Positions 1-6,522 are shown, counted from the stretch's first letter. The stretch: 9,155 bases of DNA from Pseudomonadota bacterium (GCA_023438785.1 JAEXQJ010000073.1:1-9155), one strand, 5' to 3'. Notes: generated by a model not told the origin, from the sequence alone. Translations and numbers: made by a program.

Positions 1-766
1 CGGATCCCGAGAAGCCTGTTTGGTTTTGGCGCGTGATGGCCAAGATGAGCATGCCGTCCTTAATCACCGCGTTGGCGGGATCGAAATCGACGCGATTGCC
101 TTCGAAGGTCCAATCGGCCCGTGCCCAGCGAGAGGAATCGAAGCTGTTGAAGTCATCGGTCCAATCGAGCGTGAAGCGCCCGTTCTCGTACCGGTAGAAC
201 TTGATCCAGTTGATGAACTGGTAGGCTGGCAGCGCACTCTCGTCGAAGGTGCCCACCCACTCCGCGGACTCGCTGGACCAGGCGTTGAAGCGCAGGGTCT
301 CGCCGTTGGTGAGTACGGCCACCTGCCCCCCCTGCGTCCTGCGCACCTGCTGGCCATCCAGGGCCCAGGCCACATAGTCAGGGGTCCACTCGACGGTGTA
401 CGTGTGGAATCCGTCAGCCAGCGACGAGGTGGCCGTGAACACCTGCTCCGAGGTCTGCTTGGGGTTGCCGGAGATGATGTTCGTCTGCCAGGTCTGAGGG
501 TTCTTGCCGAACACCTCGACGTCGATCTCCTCCCACACCGTGCCCGCCACCTCGGAGCCGTTCTTGTACGTGAAGAACGAGGACAGCAGTCCGCTGCCCC
601 GGATCATGCGCATGCGCACCTCCATGCGACCATAACGCACGGGATTCAGACCGTAGACCTCCGCGCCCTTGTACGATTTGGCCGCAGCGGTGGTGGTGAT
701 GAGGCCCGCGCTGGCGCCAATTCCGGCGGCCAGCAGCAGTGCGGTTCCTCTTTTGCATTTGCGCAT
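1..766 (-). CDS. Secreted GH16 beta-glucanase (lichenase-like), circularly permuted; 3' end outside window
   Basis: Predicted endo-1,3-1,4-beta-glucanase (glycoside hydrolase family 16) that would cut mixed-linkage beta-glucan outside the cell. The frame is open from ATG 766 to the window edge (255 codons, no stop), so the C-terminus is missing. AGGA at 773-776, six bases before the ATG, supports this start. Residues 1-29 form a Sec signal peptide (basic MRKCKR, hydrophobic core, cleavage probably after AAA29). The catalytic motif EIDVE is at residues 80-84: E80 nucleophile, D82 assisting, E84 acid/base, by family analogy. It is followed by FGKNP. The block FTLDWTDDFNSFDSSRW and then DWTFEGNRVDFD come after the catalytic strand, whereas in Bacillus lichenases the equivalent region precedes it. 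This is the permuted order known from the Fibrobacter succinogenes enzyme, with which it shares many blocks (compared from memory). It is divergent from the ECF sigma/FecR pair, which may control it. Substrate is inferred; family assignment is secure. Confidence 0.93.
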   Translation of the reverse strand, partial: MRKCKRGTALLLAAGIGASAGLITTTAAAKSYKGAEVYGLNPVRYGRMEVRMRMIRGSGLLSSFFTYKNGSEVAGTVWEEIDVEVFGKNPQTWQTNIISGNPKQTSEQVFTATSSLADGFHTYTVEWTPDYVAWALDGQQVRRTQGGQVAVLTNGETLRFNAWSSESAEWVGTFDESALPAYQFINWIKFYRYENGRFTLDWTDDFNSFDSSRWARADWTFEGNRVDFDPANAVIKDGMLILAITRQNQTGFSGS

Positions 767-867
767 TGTTCGTCCTACGTGGCTCGCGCCGTTTGCCTAC
801 TAGGAGTCGTCAGACGCACAAAGTGGGTCGTCTTTCTACTCACCTCCCCCCCCGATGCAGAAAACCT

Positions 868-886
868 GAACCACACGGTAGGGTTC
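868..886. promoter_or_regulatory. Inverted repeat GAACC-N9-GGTTC, possible operator
   Basis: Perfect 5-bp arms separated by 9 bases, centred about 110 bp upstream of the beta-glucanase start and about 190 bp upstream of the preferred sigma factor start. Size and position fit a dimeric regulator site between divergent genes, but arms this short arise by chance and no regulator is identified. Confidence 0.25.
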
Positions 887-1058
887 GCGACTCCCTTGTA
901 TTCGGAACTCCAGGACTTCGGCTCGGAGCATGCCAGGGGAACGCGCTGCCTTGCTGATCGATGCAATTGCCTTGCGCGGCCAGCTTGGCCAGACTGGGCA
1001 AGTCCCGCGTATGGCTCTCGCCCCCGTGCCCCCGCCCCTGCCCCCCGTGTCTTCCGAT

Positions 1059-1063
1059 GAGGA
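1059..1063 (+). promoter_or_regulatory. Ribosome binding site (GAGGA) for the ECF sigma factor
   Basis: GAGG ends five bases before ATG 1068. The in-frame alternatives at 1011 and 930 lack a well-spaced Shine-Dalgarno sequence, so this site decides the start chosen here. Confidence 0.55.
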
Positions 1064-1067
1064 TGCC

Positions 1068-1637
1068 ATGGACTTGGTACGTGCGGCGGGCTCGGGCGAC
1101 AAGCGGGCCTGTCGCGCGATCTGGGAGCGGTACACGCCTCTCGTGCAGCGCCTGGTGTACCGCTATTTTGGACCCGAACCCGATCAGGCGGACGTCTGCC
1201 AAGAGGCGTTCCTGCGCGTGTTCCGTCGCCTGCGCGAGCTGCGCGATCCGGCGGCGTTGCCCGGGTTCATCGTCGGCATCACGCTGGGCGTGGTCCGCAA
1301 CGAATCGCGACGGCGACGAATCCGCGCCATCGTGGGGCTGACGCCGCCAGAGGAGTTGCCCACTTGTGTGTTCCCCGACGCCGATAATGAGGCGCGGGAA
1401 TCGATCATTGCGCTGTACAGACTGCTGTCAGCGTTGAGCGCCGAGGAGCGCTCGCTGTTCGTGACTCGTTTCGTCGAGAGAATGGGTATGGCCGAAGTGG
1501 CATCGGTGCATGCGATGAGCGTGTCGACGGCCAAGCGGCGGATCGGACGCTTGGCGCTCCGGCTGCAATCGCGGATGAAATCCGAACCGGCGCTGTCTCA
1601 GTACGCGGCTCTGCTGGGACAAGGAGACTTGGGGTGA
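1068..1637 (+). CDS. ECF-family RNA polymerase sigma factor
   Basis: Sigma-70-family factor of the extracytoplasmic-function type, 189 aa, directing RNA polymerase to a small regulon. The sigma-2 domain covers about residues 2-85: DLVRAAGSGDKRA, then DVCQEAFLRVFRRL (regions 2.1-2.2), then a 2.3-2.4 segment ending RNESRRRR. A short acidic linker leads to sigma-4 at about residues 115-168, with LSALSAEERSLF and a helix-turn-helix around MAEVASVHAMSVSTAKRRIGR. There are no sigma-1.1 or sigma-3 domains, as is usual for the group. ATG 1068 is chosen for its GAGG site and because sigma-2 begins at once. ATG 1011 would add a Pro-rich 19-residue extension (PVPPPLPPVSSDED) with coding-like GC-rich third positions, and ATG 930 a further 27 residues. 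Its stop overlaps the start of the FecR-domain gene, indicating translational coupling and a sigma/regulator pair. The target promoter is unknown; the divergent beta-glucanase is the obvious candidate. Confidence 0.9.
   Translation: MDLVRAAGSGDKRACRAIWERYTPLVQRLVYRYFGPEPDQADVCQEAFLRVFRRLRELRDPAALPGFIVGITLGVVRNESRRRRIRAIVGLTPPEELPTCVFPDADNEARESIIALYRLLSALSAEERSLFVTRFVERMGMAEVASVHAMSVSTAKRRIGRLALRLQSRMKSEPALSQYAALLGQGDLG
1622..1626 (+). promoter_or_regulatory. Ribosome binding site (AGGAG) inside the sigma gene for the FecR-domain gene
   Basis: AGGAG lies 7 bases before GTG 1634 and 10 bases before ATG 1637. Spacing favours the GTG, which overlaps the sigma stop by four bases (GTGA). The ATG overlaps by one (TGATG). 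The protein differs by one residue. Confidence 0.6.
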
Positions 1638-3022
1638 TGCAGCGGCACGAGCGTCACGCGCAAGAAGCCCTTCGACAGGCTCAGGTGCTGGGCGACCTCG
1701 TCTCGGCGACGCTGGCACAGCCACCGCGCGATCCGGGCCAGTGGTCGGCGATCGAGGGACGACTGTCGCATCGGCCACGGCCCCGCTGGCGCATCCTCGT
1801 GCCCGCCCTGGGGACGGCCCTGGCCCTGATTGTCGGTGTAGCGGCCCTCCGCACCTTGCGCTACGAGGTCCAAGGATTGGGGGTGGCCGACCATGGCAAC
1901 GTGGTCACGACGGGTGCCGCGGAAGGCAGTCTGACTTTTGAAGAAGGCACGCGCGTTCTGTTGAGTCCCAGCACGCAAGCGCGCATTCACCCCTTCGCCT
2001 TCCGTCGAGGAGCGCGGCTGGTGTTGGACCGGGGGCGAGCGAGGCTAGCCGTGGTCCATCGTCGCGGCGGGCGCTGGGAAGTGAGCGCGGGTCCATTCGC
2101 CATCGAAGTGACGGGTACGCGTTTCGACGTTGATTGGCGCCCCCAAGATGCCCAGTTGGAGCTGAGTGTCACCGAGGGAGAGGTGCAGGTCAGCGGCAGC
2201 CCCTTGCAGCCGCGCACGACCCTGCGCGCTGGACAGCGGCTCTCGGTCTTCCGCGATCGAGTCGCCGTGGCGGACCTGGAGGTGCGCCGCCCGCTCGCCG
2301 TCGCCGTTCCCCGGCCCGCCCCGGAAGTCCCCACACCGGCGGTCCCGGCTGCCACGCCTGGGCCCGTGATTACGCGGCGTAGCCGGGCGCACCGGGGTGT
2401 GAAATCGCCCTCTCCGGCCGAGAAAGCGGTGCCCACGCCTGCGCCGGCCCCGATCGTCGCGCCCGTTCCTCCAGCCACACCCGTGGCACGGGCGCAGGCC
2501 GCGCCTGCGAGAACGATCCCAGGCGCGACAGGACCGTTGTGGGTAGACGGCGGCTCGGGAACCGTCTTCGCCTCCCGGGCCCCCATATACGAATTCGAGG
2601 ACGGCATGTTGTGCGCGCGCGGGACCATCGCGGCCCTGGCCTGCGCGAACGCGGGCACATCGAGCATCCGTTGCGACTGGGACACCAACTGGGGGGCCCT
2701 CGTCGGCTGGAAGGCTCGAACCGATGGCGGGGCCTGGGGCAGCGCCGCCGCATCCCAACTGTCCGTGGAGTACCGAGGCCGAGGCACCCGCTTTCGTTTG
2801 GTCGCCCACCGGCGCGGCGATCCGCCACGCAAGGCATATTGCGTGAGCGGCTATCGCTCGGGCAAGGTCGTGAAGGCGTCTCAATTCAAGACGGAGTGCT
2901 GGGAGAACAGCGGAGCATCCTTGCCCAGTTTCGCCGAGGTCGACCGCTTCGGCATCCAGGTGGCATCGGAGGAACGCGAGCAGGCGTTCCGTATCTGCGT
3001 CTCGTCGGTGAGCCTATTCTGA
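1634..3022 (+). CDS. Membrane FecR-domain sigma regulator with C-terminal carbohydrate-binding-like domain
   Basis: A 462-aa single-pass membrane protein, presumably the regulator of the ECF sigma factor encoded just upstream. Residues 1-51 are a short cytoplasmic part, where the sigma factor would bind. Residues 54-73 (ILVPALGTALALIVGVAALR) form one membrane segment. Residues about 85-205 are a FecR domain, with FEEGTRVLLSPSTQARI, FAIEVTGTRFDV and LSVTEGEVQV. Residues about 219-300 are a Pro/Ala-rich extracytoplasmic linker. Residues about 316-462 form a beta-rich domain with six cysteines (327, 337, 347, 403, 422, 455) and motifs DTNWGALVG, FRLVAHRRGD, AYCV, SQFKTECW, DRFGIQVAS and FRICVSSV. 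These resemble a module found on polysaccharide-degrading enzymes of myxobacteria and Fibrobacter (recalled pattern, not searched). The FecR assignment is secure; anti-sigma function and glycan sensing are inferred. Unlike classical FecR, no TonB-dependent transducer gene lies nearby in the window. Confidence 0.85.
   Translation: MMQRHERHAQEALRQAQVLGDLVSATLAQPPRDPGQWSAIEGRLSHRPRPRWRILVPALGTALALIVGVAALRTLRYEVQGLGVADHGNVVTTGAAEGSLTFEEGTRVLLSPSTQARIHPFAFRRGARLVLDRGRARLAVVHRRGGRWEVSAGPFAIEVTGTRFDVDWRPQDAQLELSVTEGEVQVSGSPLQPRTTLRAGQRLSVFRDRVAVADLEVRRPLAVAVPRPAPEVPTPAVPAATPGPVITRRSRAHRGVKSPSPAEKAVPTPAPAPIVAPVPPATPVARAQAAPARTIPGATGPLWVDGGSGTVFASRAPIYEFEDGMLCARGTIAALACANAGTSSIRCDWDTNWGALVGWKARTDGGAWGSAAASQLSVEYRGRGTRFRLVAHRRGDPPRKAYCVSGYRSGKVVKASQFKTECWENSGASLPSFAEVDRFGIQVASEEREQAFRICVSSVSLF
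2288..2533 (+). repeat. Pro/Ala-rich low-complexity linker region within the FecR-domain gene
   Basis: Encodes about 80 residues rich in Pro, Ala, Val and Arg, with stretches such as VPRPAPEVPTPAVPAATPGP and PTPAPAPIVAPVPP. Such extended linkers commonly join a membrane-anchored part to a distal binding domain across the periplasm or cell wall. Confidence 0.75.
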
Positions 3023-3169
3023 ACGTCTGTCGGAGCGACGCGGCCACAGGCGTGACGGCGGCGCAGCCCTGACACTCAGGGGGATCAGACTGGTGGGCCC
3101 CAATGTTGCGACGTTCGGAACCTGCCTGGCGAGACGGCGCCGCCCGTCGGCAGTGGGCAGCGTGGTGTC
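3023..3169. other. Intergenic region between convergent genes
   Basis: The 147 bases between the stops of the FecR-domain gene and the methyltransferase gene hold no plausible gene. Two hairpins are visible, a 6-bp perfect stem at 3067-3081 and a GC-rich one at 3133-3148 (GACGG-N6-CCGTC). Neither is followed by a T tract on either strand. Confidence 0.6.
3067..3081. terminator. Hairpin between convergent genes, possible bidirectional terminator
   Basis: CCCTGA-CAC-TCAGGG is a perfect 6-bp stem with a 3-base loop, 45 bases after the FecR-domain gene stop. The position is right for a terminator, but there is no T run, so Rho-dependent ending is equally possible. Confidence 0.35.
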
Positions 3170-4026
3170 TCAGAGCGGGCGGACAAGCGCGATTCGGCCG
3201 CCGGCCGCACGGAAGCGATGAGACCATCGCGCGGGGAAGAGCTGTCGCGCGAGATCGCTGTCGCTCCGATCGACCATTAAGGCAAAGCCGCGCTCACGCA
3301 GCCACGGCGAAAGCTCGGCTGGCTCCCAGCCGAAACGCATGGGTTCACCGAGGCGTGCGGCGATGCGATGCGATCGGAGCCTTCCGATATGGCTGCGTTC
3401 GATGTAGTTGAGCACGATGCGAGACTCGCCCGAGCCGAAAGCGCGAATCGCGGCCAGGGTCGCCGCGACCGCTGCTTCGCTCAGATAGGGGATGACGCCT
3501 TCCCAGATGGTGAGGGTCGGCCGGCCCGGATCCAAACCACACGCCTGCAGCGCTGACGGCAATTCCTCCAGGCGATCTCGCTCGAAGTCCCAGGCCACAA
3601 ACCGAGCAGCCGTCTGTATCGAATGGGCCTGCATGATCGACCGCTTGCGAGCTTGGGTCGCGGGGTGGTCCACCTCGAACACCGGCCTGTCCGACAGCTC
3701 CGTCATCCGAGCCGCGCGCGAGTCGAAGCCCGCACCCAGGAGCACGACCTGCGCGCCAAGCTGGCCACTGAACTCCGCGACGATGTCGTCGATGGCGCGC
3801 TGCGCAACTGTAGCCAAAGGAGCAGGCGACGAAGAGGCGTCGCCATGAGCAAGCACCCACTCACCCTCGGAAAGAGCCGCACCACTGGCCGCAGCTTGCC
3901 CACGATCGGCGGCGCGAAGAACCATCCCCAAGGATCCTCGCACAGGCGGAGCTCAGCCGGCAGGCAGGCACCCAGGGCCCGCCACGCAGCCACCAGGGCA
4001 GCAGTCCGACTTGACCCGGCGTTCAT
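3170..4026 (-). pseudogene. LCM-family SAM-dependent methyltransferase, interrupted by a frameshift
   Basis: Class I methyltransferase of the leucine-carboxyl-methyltransferase-like group (TIGR00027-type, putative S-adenosylmethionine-dependent). The N-terminal part is in one frame from ATG 4026: SSRTAALVAAWRAL, then LCEDPWGWFF, the usual 'SRTA...DP.A' opening. The rest is in another frame: RAIDDIVAEF, motif I VVLLGAGFDSRAAR (SAM binding), FEVDHPATQARK, and WEGVIPYLSE, ending at TGA 3170. The frames meet near 3800, where LQLR in the first frame should run into RAIDD in the second; restoring one base there gives a continuous protein of about 285 aa, the normal family length. The long second-frame ORF alone (up to 3943) begins with about 50 residues unlike the family, so that start is not believed. 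It follows the RCC1 lipoprotein gene on the same strand with a 90-base gap and has a poor ribosome site. It may be a true pseudogene or a sequencing error; the substrate is unknown. Confidence 0.8.
3797..3804 (-). other. Frameshift point in the methyltransferase gene
   Basis: On the minus strand the bases read TTGCGCAGCGCGCCATC. Frame one gives L-R-S-A, while the downstream frame gives Q-R-A-I. Inserting one base (for example TTG CGC ACG CGC GCC ATC) yields LRTRAI, matching the family's usual R-x-R-x-I-D-D run. The indel lies in or beside an alternating GC tract. Confidence 0.7.
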
Positions 4027-4055
4027 GGCGGTGATCTGTTCAGATTCCTAGCATC

Positions 4056-4082
4056 GCAGCAAGCGCTTCCTGCGCATGCTGC
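4056..4082. terminator. Long hairpin after the RCC1 lipoprotein gene
   Basis: Arms GCAGCAAGCGC and GCGCATGCTGC pair over 11 positions with one mismatch around a 5-base loop, 35 bases past the stop of the lipoprotein gene and 30 bases before the methyltransferase start. No T tract follows on the minus strand. It may end the lipoprotein transcript or protect its 3' end. Confidence 0.4.
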
Positions 4083-4116
4083 TCACGGCCACCCTGCCCC
4101 GCCTGTGACCTTTCAA

Positions 4117-6447
4117 CTACGGCGCGGTGGTTTTCACCGTCCAGCTCCGATCGTCGGACAGCGCCTCGGGGCTGCCGGTGTTCGGGTTGACCGCCACGAA
4201 CTGCGTGTGACAGGACTCCTCGATGATGATCTGGTCGCCAGACATCGTGGTGCTGACCCTGTGCTCGACAGGCACGTCGTTGCCTAGGATATTGGCGCGG
4301 CACTTGTCGGTGTCGCGGGGCGCGTAGTACCAGAATTTCGACGCCATGGGCACCGGATAGGAGGTGGCCACGGCCTCGCCGGTGGGATTGCCGCTCACAT
4401 CGACGACCTTGCCCACATAGTCGGCGGTACACATGTCCATGTAGGGCGCCTGGATGCTGTAGACGCCGTCGGAGTTGAGGGTTACGTCGAGTTTGGTGGT
4501 GCTCGATTTCTTGTTCCACACGCACGCGGGATCGTTCTGGGCCGCGCAATAGGCGCCAGTGAAGTTGACCACGCACTCGTAGTCGTTGCGCTCGATGGTG
4601 GCGTTCAGGGTCTTGGTGCCGGGCACGCCCTTGAACAGATCGCGGATCCTACAGCCGACGATCCATTTCCCGTCGTTGTCGTCACAGTCCGCTCCGCTGC
4701 ACGCCGGGCCCACGCCGGCGCCATCGCTGTCGCGGTCTTCGCACCACGGGGTGCACACGCCGGTGGCAGCGGGGCACGCCGTTTCGCACACGCCGGCCAC
4801 CGTAGACGTGCAGCCGCAGTCCGCGCCCGCCTTGCAGGTCTTCCCGGACTCGCAACGCTTGGTGCAGATGCTGCCGCCGCAGTCGACGTCGCTTTCGTCC
4901 TGGTTCTTGATGCCGTCCGTGCAGGTCGGGCACGCGATGCACTCGCTGCCGCCGCAGTCGATCTTGGTCTCGGTGCCGTTGGCCACACCGTCGGTGCAGC
5001 TATGCGCGGGCGCGGGCTGGCCCACCTGGCTGGGCAGGCTGCGGCTGACCATGCTGCCGTCGCCCAGCTGGCCCTTGCTGTTGTTGCCCCAGCACCAGAT
5101 GACATCGTTGGCGTCGCGGGCACAGACGCTGGTCGTCCCGACCGCCACGTTCACCCAGTTGCCCTCGGGGCCTTTGATCTTGGTCCACGCGTCCACGTGG
5201 ATCTCGTACGCGCGGCTAGGAATCCAGTTGCCGTTGGCGAGTTGACCGTACTCGTTGTTGCCCCGGCAATAGAGGTCCTTGGTGCCGTTGATGAGGCACA
5301 TGGTGTACGAGGCGGCGGACACGTCGGTCACGCCGGTGGGCGCGGTGGTGTCGATGGCGGGATACCCCCAGCCGGCGATTCGTTTGACGGTGGTCCCGAA
5401 GCGCATCAGGTGATGGAAGTAGCCAGGCGCCACCTGGGACACCTGCGCCCCATAGGTGTCAGTGGCCGTGCCCGGCAGCACTGCCGCTTTGTACTTGTAC
5501 GTGCTCCAGTTATTGCCCCAGGCCCACAGTCGCGCATCGGGGCCGTTGACCGGCGTGTGCATGGCCAGCGCAACGTCGCTCAGCCGGATGTCCTGGAAGG
5601 TATCAGGCGCGGCTACCCGCAGTGGCCTGCCACTGGGAGGCGGATAGTCACAGGTGTCGGTGATGGAGGGGTCGCAGTAGCCCAGGATGCCGCCGCCGCC
5701 ATCGCCCCAGCACCACAGGGTGCCGTCGGTCTTGATGCCGCATCCGTTGCCGCCGTTGGCCGCGACCCTCACGTAGCCGTCGCCCACCTTGCCGGGCGCG
5801 GATCGGCTGCTGCTACTGGTCGAACCCAGGCCCAGAGAGCCGTAGCGGTTTTGGCCCCAACACCACAGCGAGTTGTCGGTCTTGATGGCGCAGGTCATGT
5901 TGCCGCTTGCCGCCACGGCGATCCACTCGCCCGGCACCACGGCCGGCATCAGGTTGGTCGAGCTCTGGCCTTCGTAGCCGAGTTGGCCGTACTGGTTGTC
6001 GCCCCAGCACTTGAGGGTCGTGCCCCAGATGGCGCAGGCATGGGAGTAGCTAATCGACAGGCTCTGGCTGGACAGGCCGTCCGGCGAGGCCGGCGGAGCG
6101 TCGGGACTGCCCCCATCGGGAGTGGCCGCATCGACGCGCGGGCCGTCCACCGCCGCATCCGTCACCGGCCCGTCCACGCCCCCGTCGCGACCGGCGCTGC
6201 CGACCGTTCCCCCCTTTCCGCCCGCGCCCGCGCTACCGTCGGTTCCGGCTGCGCCCCCGTTTCCATTGCCGCCCGATCCGGCACCGGCGTTACCGCCCTT
6301 GCCCCCTGTTCCGGCCACCACGCTTCCGCCGTTGCCACCCCCTCCGGCCACCACGCCTCCGTTACCCTTCTGCCCTTCTCCGTCACCGCCGCAGGCCGCA
6401 GTGAAGGCGAGCAGTCCAAGCACAATCGAGCGCGACGAGGTCGTCAT
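4117..6447 (-). CDS. RCC1-repeat lipoprotein with Cys-rich DCGG repeats
   Basis: A 776-aa predicted exported lipoprotein. Residues 1-19 are a lipoprotein signal (SIVLGLLAFTAAC, lipid attachment at C19). Residues 20-92 are a Gly/Asn/Ala-rich linker and 93-125 an Asp/Pro-rich stretch. Residues about 128-476 hold RCC1-like beta-propeller repeats, recognised by recurring CAIKTDNSLWCWGQN, GIKTDGTLWCWGD, CRGNNEYGQL and CWGNNSKGQLGDG. Residues 484-532 carry two Cys repeats (CTDGVANGTETKIDCGGSEC and CTDGIKNQDESDVDCGGSIC). These are followed by more Cys and a DRDSDGAGVG...DCDDND stretch like calcium-binding Asp repeats. Residues about 600-776 form a C-terminal region I do not recognise. An SD sequence GGAGG five bases before ATG 6447 fixes the start. 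The architecture is typical of surface or outer-membrane lipoproteins of myxobacteria. RCC1 propellers usually mediate protein binding, but the partner and function are unknown. Family-level description is sure, role is not. Confidence 0.88.
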   Translation of the reverse strand: MTTSSRSIVLGLLAFTAACGGDGEGQKGNGGVVAGGGGNGGSVVAGTGGKGGNAGAGSGGNGNGGAAGTDGSAGAGGKGGTVGSAGRDGGVDGPVTDAAVDGPRVDAATPDGGSPDAPPASPDGLSSQSLSISYSHACAIWGTTLKCWGDNQYGQLGYEGQSSTNLMPAVVPGEWIAVAASGNMTCAIKTDNSLWCWGQNRYGSLGLGSTSSSSRSAPGKVGDGYVRVAANGGNGCGIKTDGTLWCWGDGGGGILGYCDPSITDTCDYPPPSGRPLRVAAPDTFQDIRLSDVALAMHTPVNGPDARLWAWGNNWSTYKYKAAVLPGTATDTYGAQVSQVAPGYFHHLMRFGTTVKRIAGWGYPAIDTTAPTGVTDVSAASYTMCLINGTKDLYCRGNNEYGQLANGNWIPSRAYEIHVDAWTKIKGPEGNWVNVAVGTTSVCARDANDVIWCWGNNSKGQLGDGSMVSRSLPSQVGQPAPAHSCTDGVANGTETKIDCGGSECIACPTCTDGIKNQDESDVDCGGSICTKRCESGKTCKAGADCGCTSTVAGVCETACPAATGVCTPWCEDRDSDGAGVGPACSGADCDDNDGKWIVGCRIRDLFKGVPGTKTLNATIERNDYECVVNFTGAYCAAQNDPACVWNKKSSTTKLDVTLNSDGVYSIQAPYMDMCTADYVGKVVDVSGNPTGEAVATSYPVPMASKFWYYAPRDTDKCRANILGNDVPVEHRVSTTMSGDQIIIEESCHTQFVAVNPNTGSPEALSDDRSWTVKTTAP
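4813..4998 (-). repeat. Tandem Cys-rich 'DG-x-x-N...DCGG' repeats within the lipoprotein gene
   Basis: Two consecutive units of about 23-25 residues (residues 484-506 and 509-532) share CTDG, N, a D/E-rich middle, DCGG and two closing cysteines, followed by a third Cys cluster up to residue 545. Repeats of this form are common in secreted myxobacterial proteins and probably form small disulfide-stabilised modules. Confidence 0.7.
6172..6390 (-). repeat. Gly-rich low-complexity repeat in the lipoprotein gene
   Basis: Encodes residues 20-92, made mostly of Gly with Asn, Ala, Ser, Lys and Val in imperfect units such as GGNGGSVVAGTGGKGGNAG. It directly follows the lipidated Cys and probably acts as a flexible tether from the membrane to the propeller. 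Such tracts are prone to length change. Confidence 0.8.
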
Positions 6448-6452
6448 CGGAT

Positions 6453-6457
6453 CCTCC
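6453..6457 (-). promoter_or_regulatory. Ribosome binding site (GGAGG) of the RCC1 lipoprotein gene
   Basis: GGAGG lies five bases before ATG 6447 on the minus strand, a near-ideal Shine-Dalgarno sequence. It supports this start and suggests efficient translation. Confidence 0.7.
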
Positions 6458-6502
6458 GGGTAAGTTCGTCAGGGCAACACTACGGACCAGCGAATCGGAA
6501 AG

Positions 6503-6522
6503 CGTGCCGCTCAGATGGCACG
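6503..6522. promoter_or_regulatory. 20-bp inverted repeat CGTGCC-N8-GGCACG, possible operator
   Basis: Perfect 6-bp arms with an 8-base spacer, 56-75 bp upstream of the lipoprotein ATG. Length and position fit a binding site for a dimeric regulator near a promoter. No second copy of the full repeat was noticed in the window. Confidence 0.3.

Larger units (their letters stand above)
767..1067. promoter_or_regulatory. Divergent control region between beta-glucanase and ECF sigma operon
   Basis: About 300 bases separate the two divergent starts and should hold both promoters. Visible elements are a run of eight C at 846-853, an inverted repeat at 868-886, an ECF -35-like GGAAC at 904-908 on the plus strand with no convincing -10 partner, and a short hairpin GGCCA-GCT-TGGCC at 979-991. 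GTCGTC occurs twice between 805 and 832. No promoter can be placed with confidence. Part of 930-1067 could be coding if the sigma factor starts further upstream. Confidence 0.5.

Noticed and set aside
904..932. ECF promoter starting with GGAAC
   Set aside because: GGAAC is a good -35 match but no CGTC/CGTT-like -10 is found 16-17 bases later, so it is only mentioned in the intergenic note.
20..1060. Plus-strand open frame of 346 codons
   Set aside because: It is antisense to the GH16 gene and runs into the sigma factor region; no domain is recognisable and the opposite strand encodes a clear enzyme.
1987..2884. Two long minus-strand frames opposite the FecR-domain gene
   Set aside because: Both are Arg/Pro/Ala-rich shadows of the linker and FecR region with no motif or ribosome site.
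3345..3860. Minus-strand frame of 171 codons over the methyltransferase
   Set aside because: It is the third frame over the same region; its product has none of the methyltransferase motifs and no other family signature.
3170..3943. Methyltransferase as an intact 257-residue protein starting at 3943
   Set aside because: The first 50 or so residues in that frame do not resemble the family, while the other frame carries the expected SRTA...DP opening up to ATG 4026. A frameshifted gene explains both.
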